Shown here piece after piece: positions 35,438 to 43,762 of a stretch of DNA of 64,000 nucleotides. A program made the position numbers and the translations under genes. Each line of letters begins with the position of its first letter. The first letter of the stretch is position 1. Where the stretch lies: contig NZ_SWCM01000016.1 of assembly GCF_005116645.1 (NCBI RefSeq), positions 1-64,000 of the forward strand. Reading direction: 5' to 3'. Under the pieces are notes generated by a model. That model had not been told where the DNA came from, ran no database searches, and saw only the letters and a list, made by a program, of their open reading frames with translations. The stretch comes from Desulfopila sp. IMCC35006 (lineage in GTDB: Bacteria; Desulfobacterota; Desulfobulbia; Desulfobulbales; Desulfocapsaceae).

Positions 35438-36715
35438 ATGACCTTATATCTCAAAGACGCACAATTTATCGACTGGCAGAATCTGGTGATACACCTTACC
35501 CATCTGGCTGTTGCCTCCGGGCCAAAGGGTACTGTCAGCAAAATATCGAGCCTTCCGGCGGGTGATGCGCTGGCTGCCGACGATCGCATCGTCGACTGCA
35601 AGGGAAAATTTGTCACCAAATCTTTTGGCTGCGGCCATCATCACATCTATTCCACCCTTGCCAGAGGCATGCCCGCGCCAAGGAAGATCCCCACCAATTT
35701 TCCTGAAATTCTCGAATATGTCTGGTGGAATATCGACAAGCAACTGGATCTGGAAATGATTGAGGCCAGCGCCCTGGCATCGGCCATCTACTGCGCCAAA
35801 AGCGGGGTAACCTTTGTCATCGACCACCATGCATCGCCTTTTGCCATCGAGGGCTCGCTGGAAACCATCGCCCGGGCATTTGACCGCGTCGGCATCGCGC
35901 ATATGCTCTGCTACGAGATGTCGGACAGAGACGGCGCTGAAATCCGCGAACAGGGACTGGCCGAAACGGAGGCCTTCCTCGCCTCGGGTCGGGCCGGGCA
36001 TGTGGGGCTGCACGCTTCTTTTACCGTAGGGGAGCAACTGCTCGAGGAGGCGGTCGCCCTTGCCGGAAAACACCAGACCGGCCTGCATATCCATGTGGCG
36101 GAAGACTTCTCCGACCAGCAGCATTGCCAGACCAATTTCGGCAAAAGGGTGGTTGAGCGACTGTACGGCGCCGGCGCCCTGCAGCTGAACAAATCGATTC
36201 TGGCCCACTGTATCCATCTCTCGGACAGGGAACGTGAGCTGTTGCAACAGTCCGGAGTCTGGGTCGTGCAGAATGTTGAGAGCAACCAGAACAACAACGT
36301 CGGCTTAGGCCGTTACGGCGACCTCCAGAGCCGGATGATGCTGGGCACTGACGGGATGCACTGCGATATGCTGCGCAGCGCGAAAGCGGCCTTTCTCTCC
36401 GGCCAGGCCACCGAAGGGATTGGTTTCGACACCATCTATGACCGCTTTCGCAATGTGCACCGGTATATCGAGGCGACCGGTACGACCGGGGACGGCGATA
36501 ATAATCTGGTAGTCCTCGACTACGACCCGCCGACCGACCTGACCCAGGATAATTTTCTCGGCCATTTTGTCTTCGGCATCGATACCCGACATGTGGAGAG
36601 CGTCATCGCCCAGGGTCGGTTGCTCGTTGAAGACAGGCGGATACAAACGGTAGATGAGAAAGAAGTGCTGAGCCAGGCGAGAGCCATGGGGCGAAAACTC
36701 TGGGCCAAACTCTAA
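35438..36715 (+). CDS. ssnA: SsnA-type amidohydrolase
   Basis: A 425-residue metal-dependent amidohydrolase (cytosine/guanine deaminase-like fold). Metal ligands: 'GCGHHHIYS', 'HIHVAED', 'LAHCIHL' and 'GTDGMHCDM'. SsnA proteins sit in the anaerobic purine cluster with XDH and YgfK. The expected role is a hydrolytic ring-opening or deamination step on a purine-derived intermediate; the specific substrate is unproven. It follows the Mo hydroxylase by 74 bp. Confidence 0.87.
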   Translation: MTLYLKDAQFIDWQNLVIHLTHLAVASGPKGTVSKISSLPAGDALAADDRIVDCKGKFVTKSFGCGHHHIYSTLARGMPAPRKIPTNFPEILEYVWWNIDKQLDLEMIEASALASAIYCAKSGVTFVIDHHASPFAIEGSLETIARAFDRVGIAHMLCYEMSDRDGAEIREQGLAETEAFLASGRAGHVGLHASFTVGEQLLEEAVALAGKHQTGLHIHVAEDFSDQQHCQTNFGKRVVERLYGAGALQLNKSILAHCIHLSDRERELLQQSGVWVVQNVESNQNNNVGLGRYGDLQSRMMLGTDGMHCDMLRSAKAAFLSGQATEGIGFDTIYDRFRNVHRYIEATGTTGDGDNNLVVLDYDPPTDLTQDNFLGHFVFGIDTRHVESVIAQGRLLVEDRRIQTVDEKEVLSQARAMGRKLWAKL

Positions 36716-36731
36716 TGCCATCATAAAATAT

Positions 36732-36903
36732 TGTGATTACATCTAAAGTTCAGCGCAGAAGGTCCAGAGAGATATGAGGCGCCCTTTGCACGAGACGCCA
36801 TAAACCCATCCCTGGGGGCTTGACCGCAGCCATCCAGGCTGCGGAACACCCGTGCAAAGGGCGCCTTATATCCCCATATAGCTAAGGTTTAGTGGTAATC
36901 ACA
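36732..36903. mobile_element. MITE-like palindromic element, copy 2 (inverted)
   Basis: Terminal inverted repeats TGTGATTAC...GTAATCACA match copy 1. Flanking 8-mers TAAAATAT (36724-36731) and TAAAAGAT (36904-36911) agree at 6 of 8 positions, a decayed target duplication. Inner arms 36771-36792 and 36851-36872 pair at 21 of 22 positions. The central hairpin (36824-36844) is inverted relative to copy 1. It splits the SsnA-hydantoinase spacer, so it may act as a terminator or attenuator inside the purine operon. Confidence 0.83.
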
Positions 36904-36949
36904 TAAAAGATTGATTTTCAATAGGTAATCAGCAGAATATTACTACGCC

Positions 36950-38365
36950 ATGCAGGATATCCTCATTAAAAATGGTATTATTGTCACCGCCGACAAAACC
37001 TTGCAGGCCGACCTGCTCCTTGTCGATGGAACGATTGCCGCTCTCGGCGAAGCCCTGGAGCGGCAAGGTGCTCAGGTGATCGACGCTGCCGGTCAATATG
37101 TCATGCCGGGTGGAGTGGATGCGCATACCCATCTGAACCTCACGGTCGGCAGCTTTAAGGTCAGCGACGGTTTTTACGAGGGCTCGGCGGCCGCAGCGTT
37201 TGGCGGCACCACCTGCGTCGTCGAGCACCCGTCTTTTGGCCCGGACGGCTGTTCGCTTCTGCACCAGATAAAGTCCTCCAGGCTGCAGGCCGAAAAAGCC
37301 TGCGTCGTCGACTTCGGCCTCCACGGCGTTTTCCAGCACGTGACCCCATCGATCCTCGATGAGATGCAAATGCTCAGCACCCACGGGGTCTCCAGCGCCA
37401 AAATCTATTTGACCTACAGCGGCCGGCTGCAGGACCGGCAAATTCTGGATGTTTTGAATCGCGCCAAAGGTATCGGGTTGCTGACTGCCTTTCATGCGGA
37501 ACATCATGACATCATAGATTTTCTTAGCAGTCGGTTCCAAGCCGAACAGAAAGGGACAGCCAGGTATCACCCCTTGAGTCGTCCGGATTATGCGGAGGCT
37601 GAAGCCATTTATCGAATTATCAGCCTGGCCGAGGCGGTGGGAGATGTGCCGGTGTACATTGTCCACCTGTCGACTGCGGCCGGACTGCGAATTATTGAAA
37701 AAGCACAGGACCGCGGCCTGCCGGTATACGCCGAGGTCTGCCCCCAGCACCTGCTCTTAGACGATGCCTGTTACGAGGACCCCGAGCGAGGACTCCGGTA
37801 TATCATGGCCCCGCCGGCGCGAAAGGCTGCCGATACGGCAGCGCTCTGGCAGGGGCTGGCTCAAGGGAGCATCGCAGTTGCGGCCACCGACCATTGTTCG
37901 TTTACCTTTGGTGACAAACTGTCCCACGGCCGGGACGATTTCACCAAGGCTCCCGGCGGGATACCCGGCGTGGAAACCAGGCTTCCCCTGCTCTTTTCCG
38001 AAGGTGTACTGAAAAACCGTCTTTCCCTGCACCGTTTCGTAGACGTCGTCTCAACGGCCCCGGCCAGGCTGATGGGCCTTTTCCCCCGCAAGGGACACCT
38101 CGCCCCGGGAGCGGATGGCGATGTGATTCTCTTTGATCCGAAGATGGAAAAAATCATCACCCCGAAAATCCTCCGCCAGAATGCCGACTATTCCCCTTAC
38201 GAGGGTATGCTTGTTCGCGGCTGGCCCACCACCACCATCGTCCGGGGCCGAATCGTCGTCCGGGAAGGAAAACTTCTGGCGGACCAGGGATGGGGACAAT
38301 ATATCGACCGCGGACCAGCGGTCAGCACGAGCATCAATGAAGGAGAGCGACATGAGAAGCGATAA
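36950..38365 (+). CDS. hydA: Dihydropyrimidinase/hydantoinase
   Basis: A 471-residue amidohydrolase of the D-hydantoinase/dihydropyrimidinase family, which opens cyclic ureides. Metal ligands: HxH in 'GGVDAHTHL', the carboxylated Lys in 'SSAKIYLTYSG', and His/Asp in 'HAEHHDI', 'VHLST' and 'ATDHCSF'. It corresponds to YgeZ/HyuA of the E. coli cluster. No strong RBS is visible, and the MITE copy lies upstream, so expression could be reduced relative to its neighbours. It overlaps the start of the ygfK frame by 14 bp. Confidence 0.9.
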   Translation: MQDILIKNGIIVTADKTLQADLLLVDGTIAALGEALERQGAQVIDAAGQYVMPGGVDAHTHLNLTVGSFKVSDGFYEGSAAAAFGGTTCVVEHPSFGPDGCSLLHQIKSSRLQAEKACVVDFGLHGVFQHVTPSILDEMQMLSTHGVSSAKIYLTYSGRLQDRQILDVLNRAKGIGLLTAFHAEHHDIIDFLSSRFQAEQKGTARYHPLSRPDYAEAEAIYRIISLAEAVGDVPVYIVHLSTAAGLRIIEKAQDRGLPVYAEVCPQHLLLDDACYEDPERGLRYIMAPPARKAADTAALWQGLAQGSIAVAATDHCSFTFGDKLSHGRDDFTKAPGGIPGVETRLPLLFSEGVLKNRLSLHRFVDVVSTAPARLMGLFPRKGHLAPGADGDVILFDPKMEKIITPKILRQNADYSPYEGMLVRGWPTTTIVRGRIVVREGKLLADQGWGQYIDRGPAVSTSINEGERHEKR

Positions 38366-41300
38366 ACTGTGGGTATGCGATATTGCGACCTTGCTGCAAT
38401 GGATCTTAAAAGATGAAAAACAAGGGCGGATTTTCGGCATCGAAAAGGAACTGTTCTATGTCCCGAAAACCACCGACCCCTTCCGGATGCGCCGGTACGG
38501 AAAATTGCTGGAGACTCCGGTGGGCGTCGCCGCCGGTCCGCATACCCAGCTGTCGCAGAACCTGATTGCCGCCTGGCTGACCGGTGCGCGGTATATGGAA
38601 CTCAAGACCATCCAGGTGCTCGATGAACTGGAGGTGACCAAACCCTGCATCGACATGGGCGATGAAGGCTACAACTGCGAATGGTCCCAGGAACTGAAGC
38701 TTGCCCAGTCCTTTGACGAATATCTCAATGGTTGGATTATCCTGCATGTCCTGAAAGATCTGTTCGGCTGGGGCACAGCCGGGGAGCCCGGCTTTATTTT
38801 TAACATGAGCGTCGGCTATAACCTCGAAGGCATTCTCAGCCCCTCGGTGCAGGGATTTCTCGATAAAATGGCGGATTGCAGCAACGAAAAAGCGGCAAAA
38901 ATAGACCAGATAGCCGCCTTCTATCCGCGGGTGCGCGAGCTCAGTATCGGCGACTGCATGTCGGATAATATCACCATCTCCACCATGCACGGCTGCCCGC
39001 CGGACGAGGTGGAGAAGATCGGCCGTTATTTCGTTGAAGAACGCAGGCTGCACACCACCATAAAACTCAATCCAACCCTGCTCGGGGCGGATGAGGTCAG
39101 GGGAATCCTCAATTCCAGGCTGGGCTTTAAGGTCGTCGTTCCCGATCTGGCTTTTGATCACGACCTGAAATATCCGGACGCAGTGGCCCTCATTAGATCA
39201 CTGCAGGACAGTGCCCGGAAGATGGGCGTTGAGTTCAATATCAAATTGACCAACACCCTGGAAACCCAGAATAATGGGCAGAACTTACCGGCTAAAGAGC
39301 AGATGGTCTATATGAGCGGCCGGGCCCTGCATCCGATCAGCATCAATCTCGCCCGGCGGCTGCAGGATGAATTCCAGGGCTGTCTGGACATCTCTTTTTC
39401 CGCCGGAACCAGCTATGCCAATGTCGCCGACGTACTCGCCTGCAATGTAAAACCCATCACCACCTGCTCCGACCTGTTAAAACCGGGCGGATACGGGCGC
39501 CTGTCGCAATACCTGGAAACCCTGCATCATGCCTTTACCGCCGCGGGCGCGAGCAGCATCGACGACTTCATCGTAGCCGGCAGCGGCAAAAAGCAGCCGG
39601 TGGACCAGGCCGGATGGACCAATCTCCAAAATTACGCCGCAGCTGTGGTCGATGACGGAAACTTTAAAAAGGAGAGTTTCCCCTTTGACAATATAAAAAC
39701 CGACACCCAGCTTGGACCGTTCGACTGCATCAAGGCGCCCTGCATGACCACCTGTCCGGCCAGCCAGGATATCCCGAGCTACATGTATTACACCGCCCGG
39801 GGCGACTACGCCAGCGCACGAAAAGTGATTCTTGCAACCAACCCCTTTCCCAATGTGCAGGGCATGGTCTGCGATCACCTCTGCCAGTCCAAGTGCACCC
39901 GGATCAATTACGACACCCCGCTGCTCATCAGGGAGATAAAAAGGTTCGTCATCCAGACCGCAGGCAATCAGCCAGCCTTGTCACCGGCTAACGCCAATGG
40001 CATGAAGGTGGGCATCATCGGTGCGGGGCCATCCGGACTATCCTGCGCCTATTTTCTTGCCCTGCAGGGTTTTTCGGTGGAAATCTTTGAAGGCAAACCC
40101 TTTGCCGGAGGCTGGGCCGCAGATGCCATCCCCACTTTCCGCCTGGACAGCGAGTCCATCAAAAAAGATATCGATGCCATTTTATCCCTCGGCGTCACGC
40201 TGCACTGTAACGCCGTCATCGACCAGGCCGGGTTTGCAAAAATCATCAAAGATTTCGATTATGTCTATGTCGCCGTCGGCGCACAGGAAGGGGTCAAGCT
40301 GGGCCTTCCCGGGGAGGACGCCGAGGGGGTCATGGACAACCTGGACTTTTTAAGCGCGGTACGCCGCGGCGAAAAGATCGATCTCGGCAGGAAGGTCGTC
40401 GTGATCGGCGGCGGCAATTCCGCCATGGACGCGGCCCGTACCGCGAAAAGACTGGTTGGCCCGGACGGCATGGTCAGCCTTATCTATCGGCGGACCCGCG
40501 AGGAAATGCCTGCTGCCGCCGAAGAAGTTCAGGGCATGCTTGACGAAGACGTCAATTTTATTGAGCTCACGGCACCGGAGTGCATGTTGGTGGAAAACGG
40601 CAGGGTCAGGTCCAATGTCTGCTTCCGGATGCAGCTCGGCGAAAAAGACGCCAGCGGACGGCCCCGTCCCATTAAAATCGAGGGATCGGAATTTGAACTG
40701 GAGGCCGACAGTGTCATCTCCGCCATCGGCCAGCGGGTCAATGCCGATTTCTTTCCAGGAAAAAAACTCGATATCGACCCGGTCACCCGCGAAACCCAGA
40801 TTAAAAATGTCTTCGCCGGCGGCGATGCGGTCCGGGGAGCCTCGACCCTGATTAAAGCTATCGGCGATGGCAAAGAGGTGGCCGAATCCATTTTCCAGCG
40901 GGCAGTCGGCGAAAACAAGGTTGCTGCACCCTGCGGCAAGGAGCTGCATCACAAAAAACTGCGCATCCAAAAAGCCCGCCGGCAACCGGGCACGATCATG
41001 CCGGAAATCGGCCTCGATGAGCGTTCCGGCTTTAAAATGGTCATCAAAACCCTCGATGAAGCCGCAGCCAGGGCGGAAGCCGCCAGGTGTCTGCAATGTG
41101 ACGAGATCTGCAGCGTCTGTGTCTCGGTATGTCCCAACCGGGCCAACGTGGAATTCCAGATGTACCCTGTGGAATTCAGCGTCCAACAGGCCGTCCCTGA
41201 AGTGGGCGGGGCCCGGATCACCGATCTTGAAACCAGGCGGATCGGCCAAAAATACCAGATCCTCAATCTGGGTGACTATTGCAACGAATGCGGCAACTGT

Positions 41301-41633
41301 GCCACCTTTTGTCCGACCAGTGGCGCGCCATACCGGGATAAACCAAAATTTCATCTACGGCCGGAGAGTTTTGCCACCGCCGACTTCGGCTACCACTTCT
41401 CCGCGGCCAACCGGCTGGAGTATAAAAACGACCGGCACCATGCGGTACTCGACAAAGGACCTGACGGCTACACCTACGAAACCGACAACTTCAAGGCAAC
41501 ATTGAGTTTTGACTACAGAGCGGAAAAGGTGGAATTCAAGGACGAAGGATTGCAACCGGTCAGCCTGCTTGAGGCGGTTCATATGGCGATTTTGTTTGCA
41601 GCGGTTAGCGAACTGGCCCCCTTTAAACTTTGA
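38352..41633 (+). CDS. ygfK: YgfK-type Fe-S flavoprotein (putative selenate reductase family)
   Basis: A 1093-residue multidomain redox protein. Residues ~1-430 resemble a dihydroorotate-dehydrogenase/glutamate-synthase TIM barrel ('GVAAGPHTQLSQN'). Next comes a GltD-like part with Cys motifs ('CIKAPCMTTCPASQDIP') and a two-nucleotide Rossmann region near 555-900 ('VGIIGAGPSGLSCAYF', 'VVVIGGGNSAMDAAR'). The C-terminus carries ferredoxin-like Cys clusters ('CLQCDEICSVCVSVCP', 'CNECGNCATFCPT'). The ATG at 38352 is selected because AAGGAGAGC precedes it; the open frame extends upstream within hydA. It is known as YgfK in purine clusters and may be a redox partner or ureide reductase; naming as a selenate reductase is historical and unproven. 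Confidence 0.88.
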   Translation: MRSDKLWVCDIATLLQWILKDEKQGRIFGIEKELFYVPKTTDPFRMRRYGKLLETPVGVAAGPHTQLSQNLIAAWLTGARYMELKTIQVLDELEVTKPCIDMGDEGYNCEWSQELKLAQSFDEYLNGWIILHVLKDLFGWGTAGEPGFIFNMSVGYNLEGILSPSVQGFLDKMADCSNEKAAKIDQIAAFYPRVRELSIGDCMSDNITISTMHGCPPDEVEKIGRYFVEERRLHTTIKLNPTLLGADEVRGILNSRLGFKVVVPDLAFDHDLKYPDAVALIRSLQDSARKMGVEFNIKLTNTLETQNNGQNLPAKEQMVYMSGRALHPISINLARRLQDEFQGCLDISFSAGTSYANVADVLACNVKPITTCSDLLKPGGYGRLSQYLETLHHAFTAAGASSIDDFIVAGSGKKQPVDQAGWTNLQNYAAAVVDDGNFKKESFPFDNIKTDTQLGPFDCIKAPCMTTCPASQDIPSYMYYTARGDYASARKVILATNPFPNVQGMVCDHLCQSKCTRINYDTPLLIREIKRFVIQTAGNQPALSPANANGMKVGIIGAGPSGLSCAYFLALQGFSVEIFEGKPFAGGWAADAIPTFRLDSESIKKDIDAILSLGVTLHCNAVIDQAGFAKIIKDFDYVYVAVGAQEGVKLGLPGEDAEGVMDNLDFLSAVRRGEKIDLGRKVVVIGGGNSAMDAARTAKRLVGPDGMVSLIYRRTREEMPAAAEEVQGMLDEDVNFIELTAPECMLVENGRVRSNVCFRMQLGEKDASGRPRPIKIEGSEFELEADSVISAIGQRVNADFFPGKKLDIDPVTRETQIKNVFAGGDAVRGASTLIKAIGDGKEVAESIFQRAVGENKVAAPCGKELHHKKLRIQKARRQPGTIMPEIGLDERSGFKMVIKTLDEAAARAEAARCLQCDEICSVCVSVCPNRANVEFQMYPVEFSVQQAVPEVGGARITDLETRRIGQKYQILNLGDYCNECGNCATFCPTSGAPYRDKPKFHLRPESFATADFGYHFSAANRLEYKNDRHHAVLDKGPDGYTYETDNFKATLSFDYRAEKVEFKDEGLQPVSLLEAVHMAILFAAVSELAPFKL

Positions 41634-41759
41634 TGGTTACGTAAAAACTCTTCATCTTCTTCGTTGTTGTGAATTTCGCTATCATTACGACGTACCCTAG
41701 TACGCCGAAATAATAACGAAATTCACACGCCTCGAATATGAAGCTTTTTACATAACCAT
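41633..41759. repeat. Long imperfect palindrome between ygfK and pyrB
   Basis: The outer arms ATGGTTAC and its mirror lead into about 60-bp arms that pair imperfectly around a centre near 41697 ('CCTAG'). Shared text includes GTAAAAA, CTTCAT and GTGAATTTCG. It lies between two convergent genes, so it could act as a bidirectional terminator; its shape also suggests an old MITE. A shorter relative occurs near 20168-20206. Confidence 0.72.
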
Positions 41760-41833
41760 CTCAAATTTGACATGTATAATGCCGTCTCGAAAAAAGACGG
41801 CAACAATGTTGGATGACGTAACATGCCGAAGTC

Positions 41834-42772
41834 TCAGTTCTTCTGCAGCAACAGGTACAGCAGGGCCATGCGGATATACAGACCGTTCTGCGCCTGCTCA
41901 AAATAGCGCGCCCGGGGATCGCTGTCGACTTCCTTGGGGATCTCGTCGACTCTTGGCAGAGGATGCATGATGATGGCATCCTTTTTCATGGTTTCAACAC
42001 AATCCAGGGAGAGGATATACTTGCTGGCGGCAGCCTGATAGTCATCAACAGAATGGAAACGTTCTTTCTGGATGCGGGTCATATAAATGCAGTCGACCTC
42101 GGGAGCGACGAGGGAGAGATCGCTTTCTTCCCGCCAGGGGACGTTGTTTTTTTCCAGATAATCCTTGATATCCTTTTCCATTTTACATACCTGCGGCGAC
42201 ACGAAAATAAGTTCCACGTTGGCATATTTGGTCAGGAGATAGGACAGGGAACGGACAGTTCGTCCATAGCGCAGATCCCCCACCATGGCAATTTTCAAGT
42301 TTTCCAATCGCTGGAAGGCATCGACGATGGTATACATATCGAGCAGGGCCTGCGTCGGGTGCTGACCGGCACCATCGCCTGCATTTATTACGGGAATGGC
42401 GGAAACCTCGGCGGCACGAACCGCGCTCCCCGCTTCGTTGTGACGCATAACGATCACATCGGCGTAACCGTTCATGATCCTGATGGAATCGGAGAGACTT
42501 TCCCCTTTGGCCGCACTGGAAAACTCGCGGGCGTTTTCCGTGGTAATCACCGATCCGCCAAGCCGCAGCATCGCGCTTTCAAACGAAAAACGGGTACGGG
42601 TTGACGATTCATAGAACAGCGAAGCCATAATTTTGCCGTCGAGGCTTTTGGCAAGACTGCGTTTTCCTGCAAGATCCGCCTTCATCCGGTCGGCTGTCCG
42701 GAAAACTGTTTCCAGCAGGTCTCGATCGAATTGCTGCGATTCGACCACATGCTCGAGAGGAAATGCTGTCAT
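41834..42772 (-). CDS. pyrB: Aspartate carbamoyltransferase catalytic subunit
   Basis: A 312-residue enzyme that makes carbamoyl aspartate in pyrimidine synthesis. Motifs: 'YESSTRTRFSFE', catalytic Lys in 'SAAKGESLSD', 'HPTQALLDM' and the aspartate loop 'HPLPRVDEI'. The ATG at 42772 is preceded by AAGGAG; the longer upstream frame lacks a ribosome site. No pyrI regulatory subunit is adjacent. It faces the purine cluster tail to tail, so it may be a separate housekeeping gene. Confidence 0.93.
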   Translation of the reverse strand: MTAFPLEHVVESQQFDRDLLETVFRTADRMKADLAGKRSLAKSLDGKIMASLFYESSTRTRFSFESAMLRLGGSVITTENAREFSSAAKGESLSDSIRIMNGYADVIVMRHNEAGSAVRAAEVSAIPVINAGDGAGQHPTQALLDMYTIVDAFQRLENLKIAMVGDLRYGRTVRSLSYLLTKYANVELIFVSPQVCKMEKDIKDYLEKNNVPWREESDLSLVAPEVDCIYMTRIQKERFHSVDDYQAAASKYILSLDCVETMKKDAIIMHPLPRVDEIPKEVDSDPRARYFEQAQNGLYIRMALLYLLLQKN

Positions 42773-43011
42773 AGTTATTCTCCTTATTGTGTTACTCAAT
42801 TGTCGATGTTATTAATATGTTACACCCCCTTAAGGGCGTACTGAAATGAGCCCCGGCTTTCTTCCCGTTTACCCGGGTGAGTCGTTGTCGTGAGGCAAAG
42901 CGTGTTGCACGCTACCAGGAATTGCGAGGTACAACAAGATGCAAAATAACCGTATCCGCAAATTGCAATTATTACCATATTCCGTCAATCATTTTCATGA
43001 GTTCAAAGTAA

Positions 43012-43713
43012 ATGGCTTTAAAGCAGCACACAACTGCAGCCGACCAGGAAACCTGCTGGGTGATTGGCGGCGGACAGTTTGGCCGAAGGGCTGTTGACTT
43101 GTTAAAAAAGGACACGCCCGGCGGAAAAATTGTTGTCGTAGACAGGCTCCCGCTCCAGAACCTGCCGGATGACATAGAGATGATCCGCGCCGACGGGATT
43201 GAATGGCTGACCGAACATTTCACGCCCAACGCTGCCGTCGACAAAATAATTCCGGCACTGCCTGTTCACCTGGCTGCCGACTGGCTGAGGAACAAACTGA
43301 TCGACGAACACAGGATCGTCCGGGCAACCGAGATCCCTGACGAACAGCTGCACCATTTCCCGCATCCCATCCGTATCAGCCCCAGTCGTGTCGTTATGTC
43401 GCATGCCGATTTTATCTGTCCGCCGAACTGCGCCGAGCCGGATGCTCTCTGCACATACACCGGCAAAAAGCGACCACCGGCATTATATTTTCTTCTTGAA
43501 GCAATGGTTGCAGGCAACTTCACCCCACTCATCATCCGAAGCCGCCAGTTTCATTCGGGAGTAGGAGGTTTTTTCCCGGAAGATTTATGGCACCTGCTTG
43601 AAACTGCCAGGTCGCTATCTGAAACTCCACTGCTCATTGGTACCGCATGCAAATGCCATGGCGTTGTCGATGGCCTCTGGCATGAAACAGGAGGCAACTC
43701 TTTCGTCGTCTAG
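43012..43713 (+). CDS. Rossmann-fold protein with Cys cluster, function unknown
   Basis: A 233-residue protein. The N-terminus has a dinucleotide-binding motif ('WVIGGGQFGRRAVDLL', GxGxxG-like), resembling NAD(P)-binding regulatory domains of potassium channels, but no membrane segments follow. A second half contains the Cys-rich 'CPPNCAEPDALC' and a later 'TACKCHG', a pattern that could bind a metal or Fe-S cluster. I do not recognise the family. It stands alone between pyrB (divergent) and a hybrid histidine kinase. Confidence 0.6.
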   Translation: MALKQHTTAADQETCWVIGGGQFGRRAVDLLKKDTPGGKIVVVDRLPLQNLPDDIEMIRADGIEWLTEHFTPNAAVDKIIPALPVHLAADWLRNKLIDEHRIVRATEIPDEQLHHFPHPIRISPSRVVMSHADFICPPNCAEPDALCTYTGKKRPPALYFLLEAMVAGNFTPLIIRSRQFHSGVGGFFPEDLWHLLETARSLSETPLLIGTACKCHGVVDGLWHETGGNSFVV

Positions 43714-43762
43714 CAAAGAGTTGCTCGAACGTTAGTCCTCAAGCTGAGGTTCTCTTATCCGG

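Noticed and set aside
38133-38351. N-terminal extension of ygfK
   Set aside because: This part overlaps the end of the hydantoinase gene in another frame; the ATG at 38352 has a strong ribosome site and the normal YgfK N-terminus.
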